Assembly (NCBI GenBank): GCA_002841975.1
Contig: PHBQ01000021.1
Span: 1-39,604 of the forward strand
Reading direction: 5' to 3'
Length of the DNA stretch: 39,604 nt
DNA from: Candidatus Cloacimonetes bacterium HGW-Cloacimonetes-1
GTDB lineage: Bacteria > Cloacimonadota > Cloacimonadia > Cloacimonadales > Cloacimonadaceae
Shown piece after piece: positions 15,633-22,937 of the stretch. Made by a program: the position numbers and the translations under genes. Under the pieces are notes generated by a model. It ran no database searches. It was not told the DNA's origin and was given only the letters and a program-made list of their open reading frames with translations. The number at the start of each line of letters is the position of its first letter. Position 1 is the stretch's first letter.

Positions 15633-16337
15633 TTAGTCTCTCTTTACTGAAGTTTCATAAATGAGTTTATCAATATTACCTTTGGGACCCAGCAGGATCA
15701 AGACGTCGCCATCATTGACAATGTCATTGGCTCCGGGCATGTCATTCAGTCTTTTCTCTACAATGTTCTTCCCGTCATCGGTAACTGCCAGAAAACCGTA
15801 TTTAATAGCAATGACATTGACGCCCTTGGTAGTCGGCAATGACAATTCCAACAGGGTCTTACCCACAAATTCCTTGGGTGCAACCAGTTCGATAACGATG
15901 TGCCCGGAAGACAGATTGATATACTCCAGTATGTTTTTGGAGATCAAGGTTTTTGCCAATTGGGTACCCACCATCTCTTCCGGTAATAGTACATGCTGTA
16001 CTCCGATCAGTTCCAATATCCTGCCGTGCAACTGGTTTTCCACTTTTGAATAGATCACGCCCACTCCGATCTTCTTGAGTATGGCAGCCGTGAGAATACA
16101 TTCTTGAATATTACTGCCAATGCCTATGATGACTGCATCCGCTTCATTGAGGTTCAAGGTGCGCAGGATTGTCTCATCCGTGGCATCCATTTTTAACGCG
16201 GTTGTAACTTTGTTGCTGATACTATTTACAATGTCCTGATTTTTATCTATAGCAATCACATCCATACCGCTCTCAGCCAGAATTGTGGCGACTGTCCACC
16301 CAAATCCGCCTAATCCGATTACTGCGTATCTTGCCAT
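15633..16337 (-). CDS. trkA: TrkA/KtrA family potassium uptake regulatory subunit
   Basis: This 234-residue cytoplasmic protein has an RCK N-terminal Rossmann domain opening with ARYAVIGLGGFGWTVATILA (GxGxxG nucleotide-binding loop) and an acidic strand end DVIAIDKN. An RCK C-terminal domain follows at about 140-225 (VELVAPKEFVGKTLLELSLP). The length matches KtrA-type octameric regulators rather than the ~458-residue double TrkA of E. coli. It gates the neighbouring KtrB/TrkH-type transporter in response to nucleotides. It lies 11 bases downstream of that gene. The symbol ktrA would be equally fitting. Confidence 0.93.
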   Translation of the reverse strand: MARYAVIGLGGFGWTVATILAESGMDVIAIDKNQDIVNSISNKVTTALKMDATDETILRTLNLNEADAVIIGIGSNIQECILTAAILKKIGVGVIYSKVENQLHGRILELIGVQHVLLPEEMVGTQLAKTLISKNILEYINLSSGHIVIELVAPKEFVGKTLLELSLPTTKGVNVIAIKYGFLAVTDDGKNIVEKRLNDMPGANDIVNDGDVLILLGPKGNIDKLIYETSVKRD

Positions 16338-16348
16338 ATTATACTCCT

Positions 16349-18037
16349 TTAGCCAACTGCTAATTGCTCTTCGGCATACTGGATTGATGAAGTTCTGCGA
16401 CGTATAGCAAAAGCATAGATCAGAGTCAGAGGTCCAATCCTGCCAATATACATCAAAAGAGTAATCAACACTCGTCCGGTTGCACTCAATTTGCCCGTTA
16501 TTCCCATAGAGAGACCGACTGTTCCAAATGCTGAAACAGACTCAAACAGTATTTCGTCAAACTTAAATGGTTCCAACATCAACAATAGAAAGACGATTAC
16601 CAATATAATCAAAATGGACAATGTCGTCAAGCTTGTCGCTTCGCGGATGTTTGAGACGGCTATCTTACGATTAAAGATCGACAGATCTCGATGACCCTTC
16701 AGCATCGATGTGACAGACAAGATCAAAATGACAAAGGTCGAGGTCTTGATACCTCCACCTGTTGATCCCGGCGAAGCTCCGATAAACATCAAACCCATCA
16801 TCACCAACAGTGATGCAGGTCCAAATCTACCGATATTGACGGTGTTGAATCCCGCTGTTCTTGCAGTCACAGATTGGAACCAGGCCCCCAAAGCTCTCTG
16901 CCACATAGGCAGATCCTTCATCGTATGCTGACTTTCCACCACAAAAAACGCCAAAAAACCCAGCAAGAGCAAGGAAGCTGTGGTGACCAATACTACTTTG
17001 GAATGAAGAGTCAAGCGCTTTACTTTCTCCGGAACAAAGAGATATCTCTGAATATCGATAATCACTGTAAAGCCTATACCGCCCAAGATGATCAATAGTG
17101 TGATAGTCAAATTTAAATTGATATCACCCATATAGTTTTCAAATCCATTGGAATAGAAAGAGAAGCCTGCATTACAAAATGCAGAGATCGAATGAAACAC
17201 TGAGAAATACAATGCCTTCAGAGGCTCCATTTCACGCGCAAATGTCCGGTACAACAATGCCGCACCGATAGCCTCGATGATCGCCGTCACCAGCACTATA
17301 CTCTTGAGTAACTGGAACAAATTCAGCCGAGTGGATCCCCCCACTACATTCTGTAGAATATTCTCGAGCTTCAAGGTGATACGCTGCCCGATCATCAGCG
17401 CAAAAGCTGTAGAAATAGTCATTATCCCCAGTCCGCCAATCTGGATCAATACCAATATCACCAGCTGTCCAAATGTGGAAAAATAGGTCCATGTATCCAA
17501 TACCACCAAGCCGGTCACACAGGTAGCTGAAGTAGCTGTAAATAAAGCGTCTATAAAGGTAGTAACGTTGTTATTTTGAGATGCAGCAGGCAACATCAGC
17601 AATACCGTGCCGATCAATATCACAAATACAAAACTCAGCATCAAAGTTGTAGGGGGATTGGTGGACATAAATTTATAAAATTTACCCTCAAAGGAGCGAA
17701 AGATAATGTACATCAGGATGAAATAGGTTTGCCGAGTCAAGAGGAAAAAGATTACGAACTTCGCTTGATAGATCATCAAGAGAGAGCCCAATAATAGCAT
17801 AATCAAATCGGATACTATGATCTTTTGATTGGCTTTGATGTCCGACATCGAAAGACGGGTTAAAATGGTAAGCGACAATAACAATATATTTGCAATAGCT
17901 GTTATCCGTTCCACTCGTGCATAATTGTGAAGATAAAACTGGATAAGTGGTCCCAAAAACAAAACCATGAAGCTCCAGAATGCCAATATATAGGCTGATA
18001 CTTCTATGAGTTGCAGGGTTTTAACAGATGTTTTCAA
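16349..18037 (-). CDS. ktrB: TrkH/KtrB family potassium transporter with N-terminal membrane extension
   Basis: This 562-residue membrane protein has the four-repeat pore organisation of TrkH/KtrB transporters, with TSATCVTGLVVLDTW, ISAFCNAGFSFYSNG, ARTAGFNTVNIGRFG and the late SAFGTVGLSMGITGKLS pore-loop segments. The GASPGSTGGGIKTSTF region also fits the family. About 130 residues precede the usual first helix and contain three or four extra hydrophobic segments. Canonical KtrB proteins are about 440-480 residues, so this N-terminal region is an extension. Similar extended TrkH proteins are known, so the extension is not proof of novelty. It is followed by trkA and preceded by adk at 12 bases. 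Confidence 0.92.
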   Translation of the reverse strand: MKTSVKTLQLIEVSAYILAFWSFMVLFLGPLIQFYLHNYARVERITAIANILLLSLTILTRLSMSDIKANQKIIVSDLIMLLLGSLLMIYQAKFVIFFLLTRQTYFILMYIIFRSFEGKFYKFMSTNPPTTLMLSFVFVILIGTVLLMLPAASQNNNVTTFIDALFTATSATCVTGLVVLDTWTYFSTFGQLVILVLIQIGGLGIMTISTAFALMIGQRITLKLENILQNVVGGSTRLNLFQLLKSIVLVTAIIEAIGAALLYRTFAREMEPLKALYFSVFHSISAFCNAGFSFYSNGFENYMGDINLNLTITLLIILGGIGFTVIIDIQRYLFVPEKVKRLTLHSKVVLVTTASLLLLGFLAFFVVESQHTMKDLPMWQRALGAWFQSVTARTAGFNTVNIGRFGPASLLVMMGLMFIGASPGSTGGGIKTSTFVILILSVTSMLKGHRDLSIFNRKIAVSNIREATSLTTLSILIILVIVFLLLMLEPFKFDEILFESVSAFGTVGLSMGITGKLSATGRVLITLLMYIGRIGPLTLIYAFAIRRRTSSIQYAEEQLAVG

Positions 18038-18049
18038 CGATAATCCAGT

Positions 18050-18670
18050 TTACTTAAGATAATCAGTGAGGATAGATTGATACACTTCTGGCACTTCTTT
18101 ATCGGCATTGATCTCACACAATAAACTATGGAAGATGTCCTTGAGCAGATAAGTCTGCCGATAAAACTCCTTCATCCGTTTCCGAATTGCAATCGGTTTG
18201 TCGTCCGGCCGTACTTTGAGAGCAGCTCCGCATTTATCACATATATTGGCAACTTTGGGAGCAGAGCTATTGACATTGTAATCTAACCCACAATTCGAGC
18301 AAATCAACCGCCCGGATATCCGCTTGATAGCTTCTGCTTCGGAAAGATTGAGGTAATATACTCTTCGCACATCAAAATGTTGCAAAAGATACTCTGCCTG
18401 TTTCATTGTCCGGGGAAAGCCATCAAAAATGATGCCTTTGGCTTCCTTTGAGTAAGATTCGCTGATCATCTCAAAAACGATATCATCACTGACCAATTCA
18501 CCGGCCTTGATAATCTCATTGACTTCCAGCCCTATAGGGGTTTTACTCTTGATATGGGTGCGAAACAGATCGCCAATATTGATGTGCTGATATTGCAGAC
18601 GATCGCTCAGCAGCTTTGCCTGTGTGCCTTTGCCGCTGCCTTGGATCCCCAAAAATACAATAACTTCCAT
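18050..18670 (-). CDS. adk: Adenylate kinase with zinc-finger lid
   Basis: This 206-residue kinase interconverts ATP, AMP and ADP. The P-loop GIQGSGKGTQ is at the N-terminus, and FDGFPRTMKQAEYL matches the AMP-binding region. The lid has a CSNCGLDYN...CDKCG four-cysteine arrangement, as in zinc-binding adenylate kinases of many anaerobes. RPDDKPIAIRKRMKEFYRQT provides the closing Arg residues. The start at 18670 is chosen because AAGGAAAG lies just upstream; the longer reading from 18694 has no support. It is the first gene of the long run towards 9056. Confidence 0.9.
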   Translation of the reverse strand: MEVIVFLGIQGSGKGTQAKLLSDRLQYQHINIGDLFRTHIKSKTPIGLEVNEIIKAGELVSDDIVFEMISESYSKEAKGIIFDGFPRTMKQAEYLLQHFDVRRVYYLNLSEAEAIKRISGRLICSNCGLDYNVNSSAPKVANICDKCGAALKVRPDDKPIAIRKRMKEFYRQTYLLKDIFHSLLCEINADKEVPEVYQSILTDYLK

Positions 18671-18792
18671 TAATCTTTCCTTTTGTAGCATCAAATACTA
18701 TAATTGTTTACTGTCAAGAGCCTTTTTTAAACTCGGGTTGATTACCATCTCCGGGAAAGAATGTTTCGAAGGTTTTCATACCCAGCTACTAC

Positions 18793-19167
18793 TCAACGTT
18801 CCAATAATACATAAGCAATTGCATATTCTTTCTCATGAGCCAATGATACATGAATACTATGGATTTGCTTTGATTCCATAAATTGTGCACAGGCATTGTG
18901 TACAGTAATGCCAGGGTTACCATTGGGTCCGATTGTCACCTCAATGTCCTGCCAGGCTATTCCTTCACTCCAGCCGGAACCTATTGCCTTCATGACCGCT
19001 TCTTTGGCGGCAAAGCGAGCGGCAAAAGACTGTGCCGGCACGGCTTTGGAGAGACAATACTCTGCCTCTGCAGGGGTAAACACACGGTCTATAAACTGCG
19101 GCAGTCTTTGGATGATTCTGGCGATCCGCTCAATTTTGACAATATCTGTGCCGATTCCGATGACCAT
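18793..19167 (-). CDS. acpS: Holo-[acyl-carrier-protein] synthase
   Basis: This 124-residue enzyme transfers the phosphopantetheine group from CoA to acyl carrier protein. It has the conserved GIGTDIVKIERI (magnesium-binding Asp), AARFAAKEAVMKAIGSGW and VSLAHEKEYAIAYVLLE segments. The ATG at 19167 overlaps the TAA stop of ogt by one base (TAATG), which fixes the start and shows translational coupling; an earlier start would run into ogt. Length is typical. A 122-base gap separates it from adk. Confidence 0.93.
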   Translation of the reverse strand: MVIGIGTDIVKIERIARIIQRLPQFIDRVFTPAEAEYCLSKAVPAQSFAARFAAKEAVMKAIGSGWSEGIAWQDIEVTIGPNGNPGITVHNACAQFMESKQIHSIHVSLAHEKEYAIAYVLLER

Positions 19168-19640
19168 TACGACAGTATTCCTTGCTCGATGTTTAGTAGC
19201 ATCTGTTTGAGATCCAAACCGCCGGCGTAGCCTGTCAATGTCCCATTTGTTCCCACCACACGGTGGCATGGTACAATAATCGGGATGGGATTATGGTGAT
19301 TTGCAGAGCCCACAGCGCGAGCGGCTTTGGGGCGACCAATTGCCGTGGCAATAGCTGCATAACTCGTGGTACTGCCATAGGGTATCTCACACAAGGCATT
19401 CCAGACAGAGATATGAAAAGGACTTCCCAACAATTCATAGGGAAGGTCAAATTCATGCAGTTTCCCCGCAAAATATGCATCAAATTGGGTTTTTATAGAT
19501 TGCTCGAGTGAGGTCGTACTATGGGACTGCTGCTGTAAACCGGGAGTGACCTGTTTTACAAACAATATGCGCCGGATCTTGCTCTCTTCCAGCATGAACT
19601 GCAGTGAGATTTTGTCGTTATAATACAAATATTCCGTCAT
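19167..19640 (-). CDS. ogt: Methylated-DNA-protein-cysteine methyltransferase
   Basis: This 157-residue suicide repair protein removes alkyl groups from O6-alkylguanine in DNA. The acceptor Cys (about 125) is in VPCHRVVG, preceded by the helix-turn-helix-like region IPYGSTTSYAAIATAIGRPK and the arginine-finger region ARAVGSANHHNPI. The start at 19640 is chosen because the longer form from 19682 would begin inside the rplS terminator. The usual Asn in NPIP is present. It is coupled to acpS. Confidence 0.92.
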   Translation of the reverse strand: MTEYLYYNDKISLQFMLEESKIRRILFVKQVTPGLQQQSHSTTSLEQSIKTQFDAYFAGKLHEFDLPYELLGSPFHISVWNALCEIPYGSTTSYAAIATAIGRPKAARAVGSANHHNPIPIIVPCHRVVGTNGTLTGYAGGLDLKQMLLNIEQGILS

Positions 19641-19647
19641 TGTACCA

Positions 19648-19690
19648 CCCAAAAGTAAACCCCCTTCCCAAGTCGAGCTCATGAAGGGGG
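19648..19690 (-). terminator. Terminator between rplS and ogt
   Basis: On the minus strand CCCCCTTC (19690-19683) pairs with GAAGGGGG (19667-19660) around a 15-base loop, and is followed by a broken T tract. The stem is strong and lies 22 bases past the rplS stop. It ends the ribosomal operon or attenuates read-through into ogt-acpS. Confidence 0.7.
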
Positions 19691-19711
19691 TATAATGTCT
19701 TATTCCTCAGA

Positions 19712-20065
19712 CTAAGCAGTGAATCTTCTGCGTTCTTTGATTCTTCCTGCTTTACCTTTCGCACTGCGAAGATAAAATAGCTTCGCTCTACGAACTTGTC
19801 CGTGGCGAACAATCTCAAGTTTATCAATATTTGGGGAGTGCTGTGGGAAAATTCTTTCCACACCGATACCATTCGATACTTTACGAACGGTAAAGGATTT
19901 GGAAATCCCGGCACCACGCTTTTGAATCACGATCCCTTGAAAAACCTGGATTCTTTCTTTGCTGCCTTCTTTAATTTTATAATGGACCTTCACGGTATCG
20001 CCGACGCGATAGTCTGGAAAGTCGGTTCTGATTTGGTCTCTGCCAACTATTTGCAGAATATCCAT
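19712..20065 (-). CDS. rplS: 50S ribosomal protein L19
   Basis: This 117-residue protein matches L19. It has FRVGDTV-like [40 protein letters not shown] and [20 protein letters not shown]. The ATG at 20065 follows GGGAGGAAC, giving the normal length; a longer reading from 20104 has no support. The first 89 bases are also covered by the end of the upstream methyltransferase gene in another frame. It is the last gene of the rpsP operon. Confidence 0.95.
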   Translation of the reverse strand: MDILQIVGRDQIRTDFPDYRVGDTVKVHYKIKEGSKERIQVFQGIVIQKRGAGISKSFTVRKVSNGIGVERIFPQHSPNIDKLEIVRHGQVRRAKLFYLRSAKGKAGRIKERRRFTA

Positions 20066-20636
20066 TGTTCCTCCCATATATATTCTCGGAAGTAACACGA
20101 TCAAGGACTATAGCAACGGCGCTGCGAACAGATAAATGATTATAAGAGACCTTCCCCTTTATCGGAGCAAGGATATAATCTGCACAGCTATGAACTTCAT
20201 CAATTAGCCCGTATCCCGTTCCAAAGAGGATCAAGATCGGTTGGGCTTGTTTCGAAAAGGTTCCTAAACATCGAAAAGAAATTTGCTTTTGCATTTCTCG
20301 TGCTGTCGTCGTAACTAATAACGGCCGTATTCCTTCCTGCGTTGTAATCGCATTTATTGTCTCGTCAATTGACGTACAGAGTTTGACAATCGAGAGAGCT
20401 TCCACTCGCATCGGATTGTACATCAAACCACTGTTTGTTTCCCAGAAATCCGTGACACGCTGCACAATTTTGTGCTGTTCCGGATCTGGAGTAATTATAA
20501 AAAAATTCTTTATCCCATATGTAAAGGCAGATCTGGATATGTCATGGATATCCAAATTGGTTACTGATGTCACAATCGTTTCATTGTTTTTATTGAGTAC
20601 CGGATAATGCACCAAGGCGATGTATATATTTGCCAT
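19977..20636 (-). CDS. SPOUT-type RNA methyltransferase (PF09936-like)
   Basis: This 219-residue protein matches the SAM-dependent RNA methyltransferase family PF09936. It has [56 protein letters not shown] and a C-terminal SPOUT-type knot with [13 protein letters not shown] and [16 protein letters not shown]. This family commonly lies between trmD and rplS, as here. The start ATG at 20636 is 6 bases after AAGGAG; ATG 20639 (TGATG overlap with trmD) is also possible. The last ~30 residues run into rplS in another frame and look non-homologous. The target nucleotide is unknown. Confidence 0.85.
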   Translation of the reverse strand: MANIYIALVHYPVLNKNNETIVTSVTNLDIHDISRSAFTYGIKNFFIITPDPEQHKIVQRVTDFWETNSGLMYNPMRVEALSIVKLCTSIDETINAITTQEGIRPLLVTTTAREMQKQISFRCLGTFSKQAQPILILFGTGYGLIDEVHSCADYILAPIKGKVSYNHLSVRSAVAIVLDRVTSENIYGRNNGYSANSWQRPNQNRLSRLSRRRYREGPL

Positions 20637-20638
20637 CA

Positions 20639-21313
20639 TCACTCCTTGATCAAATCCGGCCGACGTGCCTTTGTCAACTGCTTTGAACTGTCTTCATTAA
20701 ACTGATTTATCAGTTTATGATTTCCGTTCCGCAAGACGCTTGGTACCTCTGAGCCCATAAAAACATCCGGCCTGGTCCAACAGGGAAAACCCAGTTTATC
20801 CTCATAAAAGGAATCGGACTGTGCGGATTCAAGATCGCTCAATACTCCCTTTTGCAAACGAGATACACTATCAATAAAAACCATGGCAGCCAATTCGCCG
20901 CCACTGAGCACATAATCTCCGATCGAGATCTCATCCGTCACCACCATATTTCGAATTCTTTGGTCGATTTCTTTGTAGTGACCACATAGCAGGATTATCC
21001 GCTTGTGTTCGGAATAAGTCTTGATGATATTTTGGTCGAGTTTCCGGCCCTGTGGAGTAAAGTAAATCACGGGAGCACTGCCCCGGGTGAGTACCGACGC
21101 CACAGCGTCATAAATCGGTTCCGGCTTCATCACCATCCCGGCAAAACCGCCGTAGGGATAGTCGTCCACCTGTCTGTTCTTGCCTATTGAAAAATCCCGG
21201 ATATCCGTCATGCGTAGCTTCAAGGCTTTCTTGCGAATTGCTCGTGCTACCATGCTGCTTTCCGAGAATCCCGAAAACATATCGGGAAACAAGGTCAAGA
21301 CTTCTATTGTCAT
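20639..21313 (-). CDS. trmD: tRNA (guanine37-N1)-methyltransferase
   Basis: This 224-residue enzyme methylates G37 in tRNA, protecting the reading frame. Matching segments are IEVLTLFPDMFSGF, DYPYGGFAGMVMKPEPIYDA, YFTPQGRKLDQNI, LCGHYKEIDQRI and DEISIGDYVLSGGELAAMV, which form the trefoil SAM-binding knot. The C-terminal WTRPDVFMGSEVPSVLRNGN is also typical. Its ATG overlaps the rimM stop by 4 bases. Confidence 0.97.
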   Translation of the reverse strand: MTIEVLTLFPDMFSGFSESSMVARAIRKKALKLRMTDIRDFSIGKNRQVDDYPYGGFAGMVMKPEPIYDAVASVLTRGSAPVIYFTPQGRKLDQNIIKTYSEHKRIILLCGHYKEIDQRIRNMVVTDEISIGDYVLSGGELAAMVFIDSVSRLQKGVLSDLESAQSDSFYEDKLGFPCWTRPDVFMGSEVPSVLRNGNHKLINQFNEDSSKQLTKARRPDLIKE

Positions 21314-21816
21314 AACTCGATCAAAGGTTGGGCATTTTGCAGTATCACAATCTTCATGGCATGAACCACGGATTGCACATAATGCTCTACATAAGGAACC
21401 AGTACTTCGGCGCCGGATGTTGTTTCGATCACCAAGATGTACTGAGCAGAATTGAAGAAGTAATCCACAACCTCACCCAGATCATTCCCATCAAATTGAG
21501 CTTTGTAGCCCAATAACATGTTCATGCTTTCATCTTCGATTTCGGACTCCGGTGCTTCGATAGCAAGGATGACTTCCTTGTGCAGTTTGCGTTCTTCTGC
21601 TATACCATCTTCTATAAATCGGATCCATGTCTTTTTATCGACAGTCTTTTTTTCACATATTGTTACGTAAAACACTCTATCACTGTTAAAGATCAAGAAA
21701 CAGTCGGTAAGTTCGGAAAAAACAGACTTGAAGTGCGGTTTTATCATTACATGATGAAAACCATCAGCGTCCCGCCCGCCAAGCCTGCCTATTCCTAAAA
21801 GGTCTTGTATTTCCAT
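21310..21816 (-). CDS. rimM: 16S rRNA processing protein RimM
   Basis: This 168-residue protein helps mature the 30S head by binding S19. The assignment rests mainly on position between khpA and trmD and on the C-terminal PRC-barrel (about 90-168), including LGEVVDYFF and the ending VLVPYVEHYVQSVVHAMKIV. The N-terminal half (GIGRLGGRDADGFHHVMIKP) is divergent from typical RimM. Length is usual. The start overlaps the khpA stop by 1 base. Confidence 0.85.
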   Translation of the reverse strand: MEIQDLLGIGRLGGRDADGFHHVMIKPHFKSVFSELTDCFLIFNSDRVFYVTICEKKTVDKKTWIRFIEDGIAEERKLHKEVILAIEAPESEIEDESMNMLLGYKAQFDGNDLGEVVDYFFNSAQYILVIETTSGAEVLVPYVEHYVQSVVHAMKIVILQNAQPLIEL

Positions 21817-22046
21817 TACTCGATTATTTCGAGTTCGGCTCTTTTTCCTTGTTTGGTGCTTACCGCATTGACGATAGTGCGGATCGCGCCGGCAGTTCTG
21901 CCACGCTTTCCGATCACTTTCCCGACATCACTTTTTGCTACGCGCAGTTCATATAGCGTGATTTTTTCACCCGCTATTTCAGTGATGTTGACTTCGCTGG
22001 GATCGTCCACCAAAGCTTTGACCATGAATTCAATAAGGTCTTTCAT
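21816..22046 (-). CDS. khpA: KH-domain RNA-binding protein KhpA
   Basis: This 76-residue protein is one KH domain with the GxxG loop in VGKVIGKRGRTAGAIRTIVN. It matches the YlqC/KhpA family that binds RNA and, with KhpB, affects cell division and morphology in some bacteria. Its place between rpsP and rimM is the usual one. It lies 17 bases after rpsP. Confidence 0.95.
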   Translation of the reverse strand: MKDLIEFMVKALVDDPSEVNITEIAGEKITLYELRVAKSDVGKVIGKRGRTAGAIRTIVNAVSTKQGKRAELEIIE

Positions 22047-22063
22047 GTATTATTCCCTGGATT

Positions 22064-22357
22064 TTACTCAGCTTCCAGTTCAGCTTTTCTATCGGCAATC
22101 TTGGTTTCGTGAATCTTCTGCAAGATGCCGGCTTTGCGCAATAAAGAACGCACTGTATCTGTAGGTTGTGCACCTACGCCGAGCCAATATATGGCTCTAT
22201 CCATTTCTATCGTCACAATGGACGGTGTAGGCTTCGGATCGTAGTGACCTATGCATTCAATGTATTTTCCATCGCGTTTAACGCGAGAATCGACAGCTAC
22301 TATTCTGTAGAATGGCAGGTTACGCGCTCCCATCCGTCTTAGTCTGAGCTTGACCAT
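22064..22357 (-). CDS. rpsP: 30S ribosomal protein S16
   Basis: This 97-residue protein matches S16: [40 protein letters not shown] and [20 protein letters not shown]. The ATG at 22357 follows AAAGGAG with 5 bases between, which rejects the longer reading from 22429. It is the first gene of the rpsP-khpA-rimM-trmD-methyltransferase-rplS operon. Confidence 0.97.
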   Translation of the reverse strand: MVKLRLRRMGARNLPFYRIVAVDSRVKRDGKYIECIGHYDPKPTPSIVTIEMDRAIYWLGVGAQPTDTVRSLLRKAGILQKIHETKIADRKAELEAE

Positions 22358-22401
22358 TCGAACTCCTTTTGTATCTATTAGCATTTTTCCATAATTTACC
22401 A

Positions 22402-22429
22402 CCGATAAAAAACATAGCCTTTTAGTCAA
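22402..22429 (-). promoter_or_regulatory. Weak promoter candidate for the rpsP operon
   Basis: On the minus strand TTGACT (22429-22424) is followed after 16 bases by TATCGG (22407-22402). The -35 is good, the -10 is poor. Position 45 bases ahead of rpsP is reasonable. Confidence 0.3.
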
Positions 22430-22540
22430 GAAAATTCTGTAAGATACTCCGCCACATGAACTCCAAACCCTCTATTTCATCTTCTTCACTGCATAGAGAC
22501 ATGCCTTATTTATTGGGAGGTGACAGCGTCGCACTCCTCT

Positions 22541-22603
22541 CGCGATTCCCAGGTCGCCACGAGGGTTTCACGAGGGGGTCACGAGGGAATCGCCTCGGAT
22601 TGC
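22541..22603 (-). repeat. CCCTCGTGA-rich intergenic repeat, copy B (inverted relative to copy A)
   Basis: Read on the minus strand it begins with GCAATCCGAGG and continues with three spaced CCTCGTG units and an AATCGC end, in the same order as at 8904-8968. Flanks differ. Roughly three quarters of positions agree by eye. Confidence 0.7.
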
Positions 22604-22937
22604 ATTAAGGGGTATTGAGGTCGCCCGTTTTGCAAGGAGGAATACTCTCACCCAAAATGAGAATCGTAGCCTTCAATCTTCATATTATTGGTATTCATGA
22701 GTGAGTGAAAGTGCAGTGTAGATGTCAATTCGGTTAACTCTGCGCAAAATAATATACTCTTTATGTTCAGGTCAAACAGTGATAGCCGGATCCCCTTGTG
22801 AACCACACAATCAGCACCTCCCGGGGACCTTTAAATGTTACAACTGCTTACCAGTATTTGGCTTCCGCAAAATAAAAGTGTTGCCAGATATGCCCCCTGT
22901 GATATGTTGACACACAAAATGACAATTGAAGGTATAA

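Larger units (their letters stand above)
22358..22937. other. Divergent intergenic region between rpsP and the RNA helicase gene
   Basis: These 580 bases separate divergent genes. They contain the weak rpsP promoter candidate (22402-22429), repeat copy B (22541-22603) and AT-rich leader before the helicase gene. TTGACA occurs at 22905-22910 but no good -10 is placed correctly. Short open frames here look like chance. Confidence 0.6.

Noticed and set aside
18671-18792. A separate promoter between acpS and adk
   Set aside because: TTGACA is present on the minus strand but no -10 with suitable spacing follows. Not counted, though a weaker promoter may exist.
22905-22937. TTGACA and TATAAA before the RNA helicase gene as a promoter
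   Set aside because: Spacing is about 20 bases and TATAAA overlaps the start-codon region and ribosome-binding site, so it cannot serve as -10 for this start.
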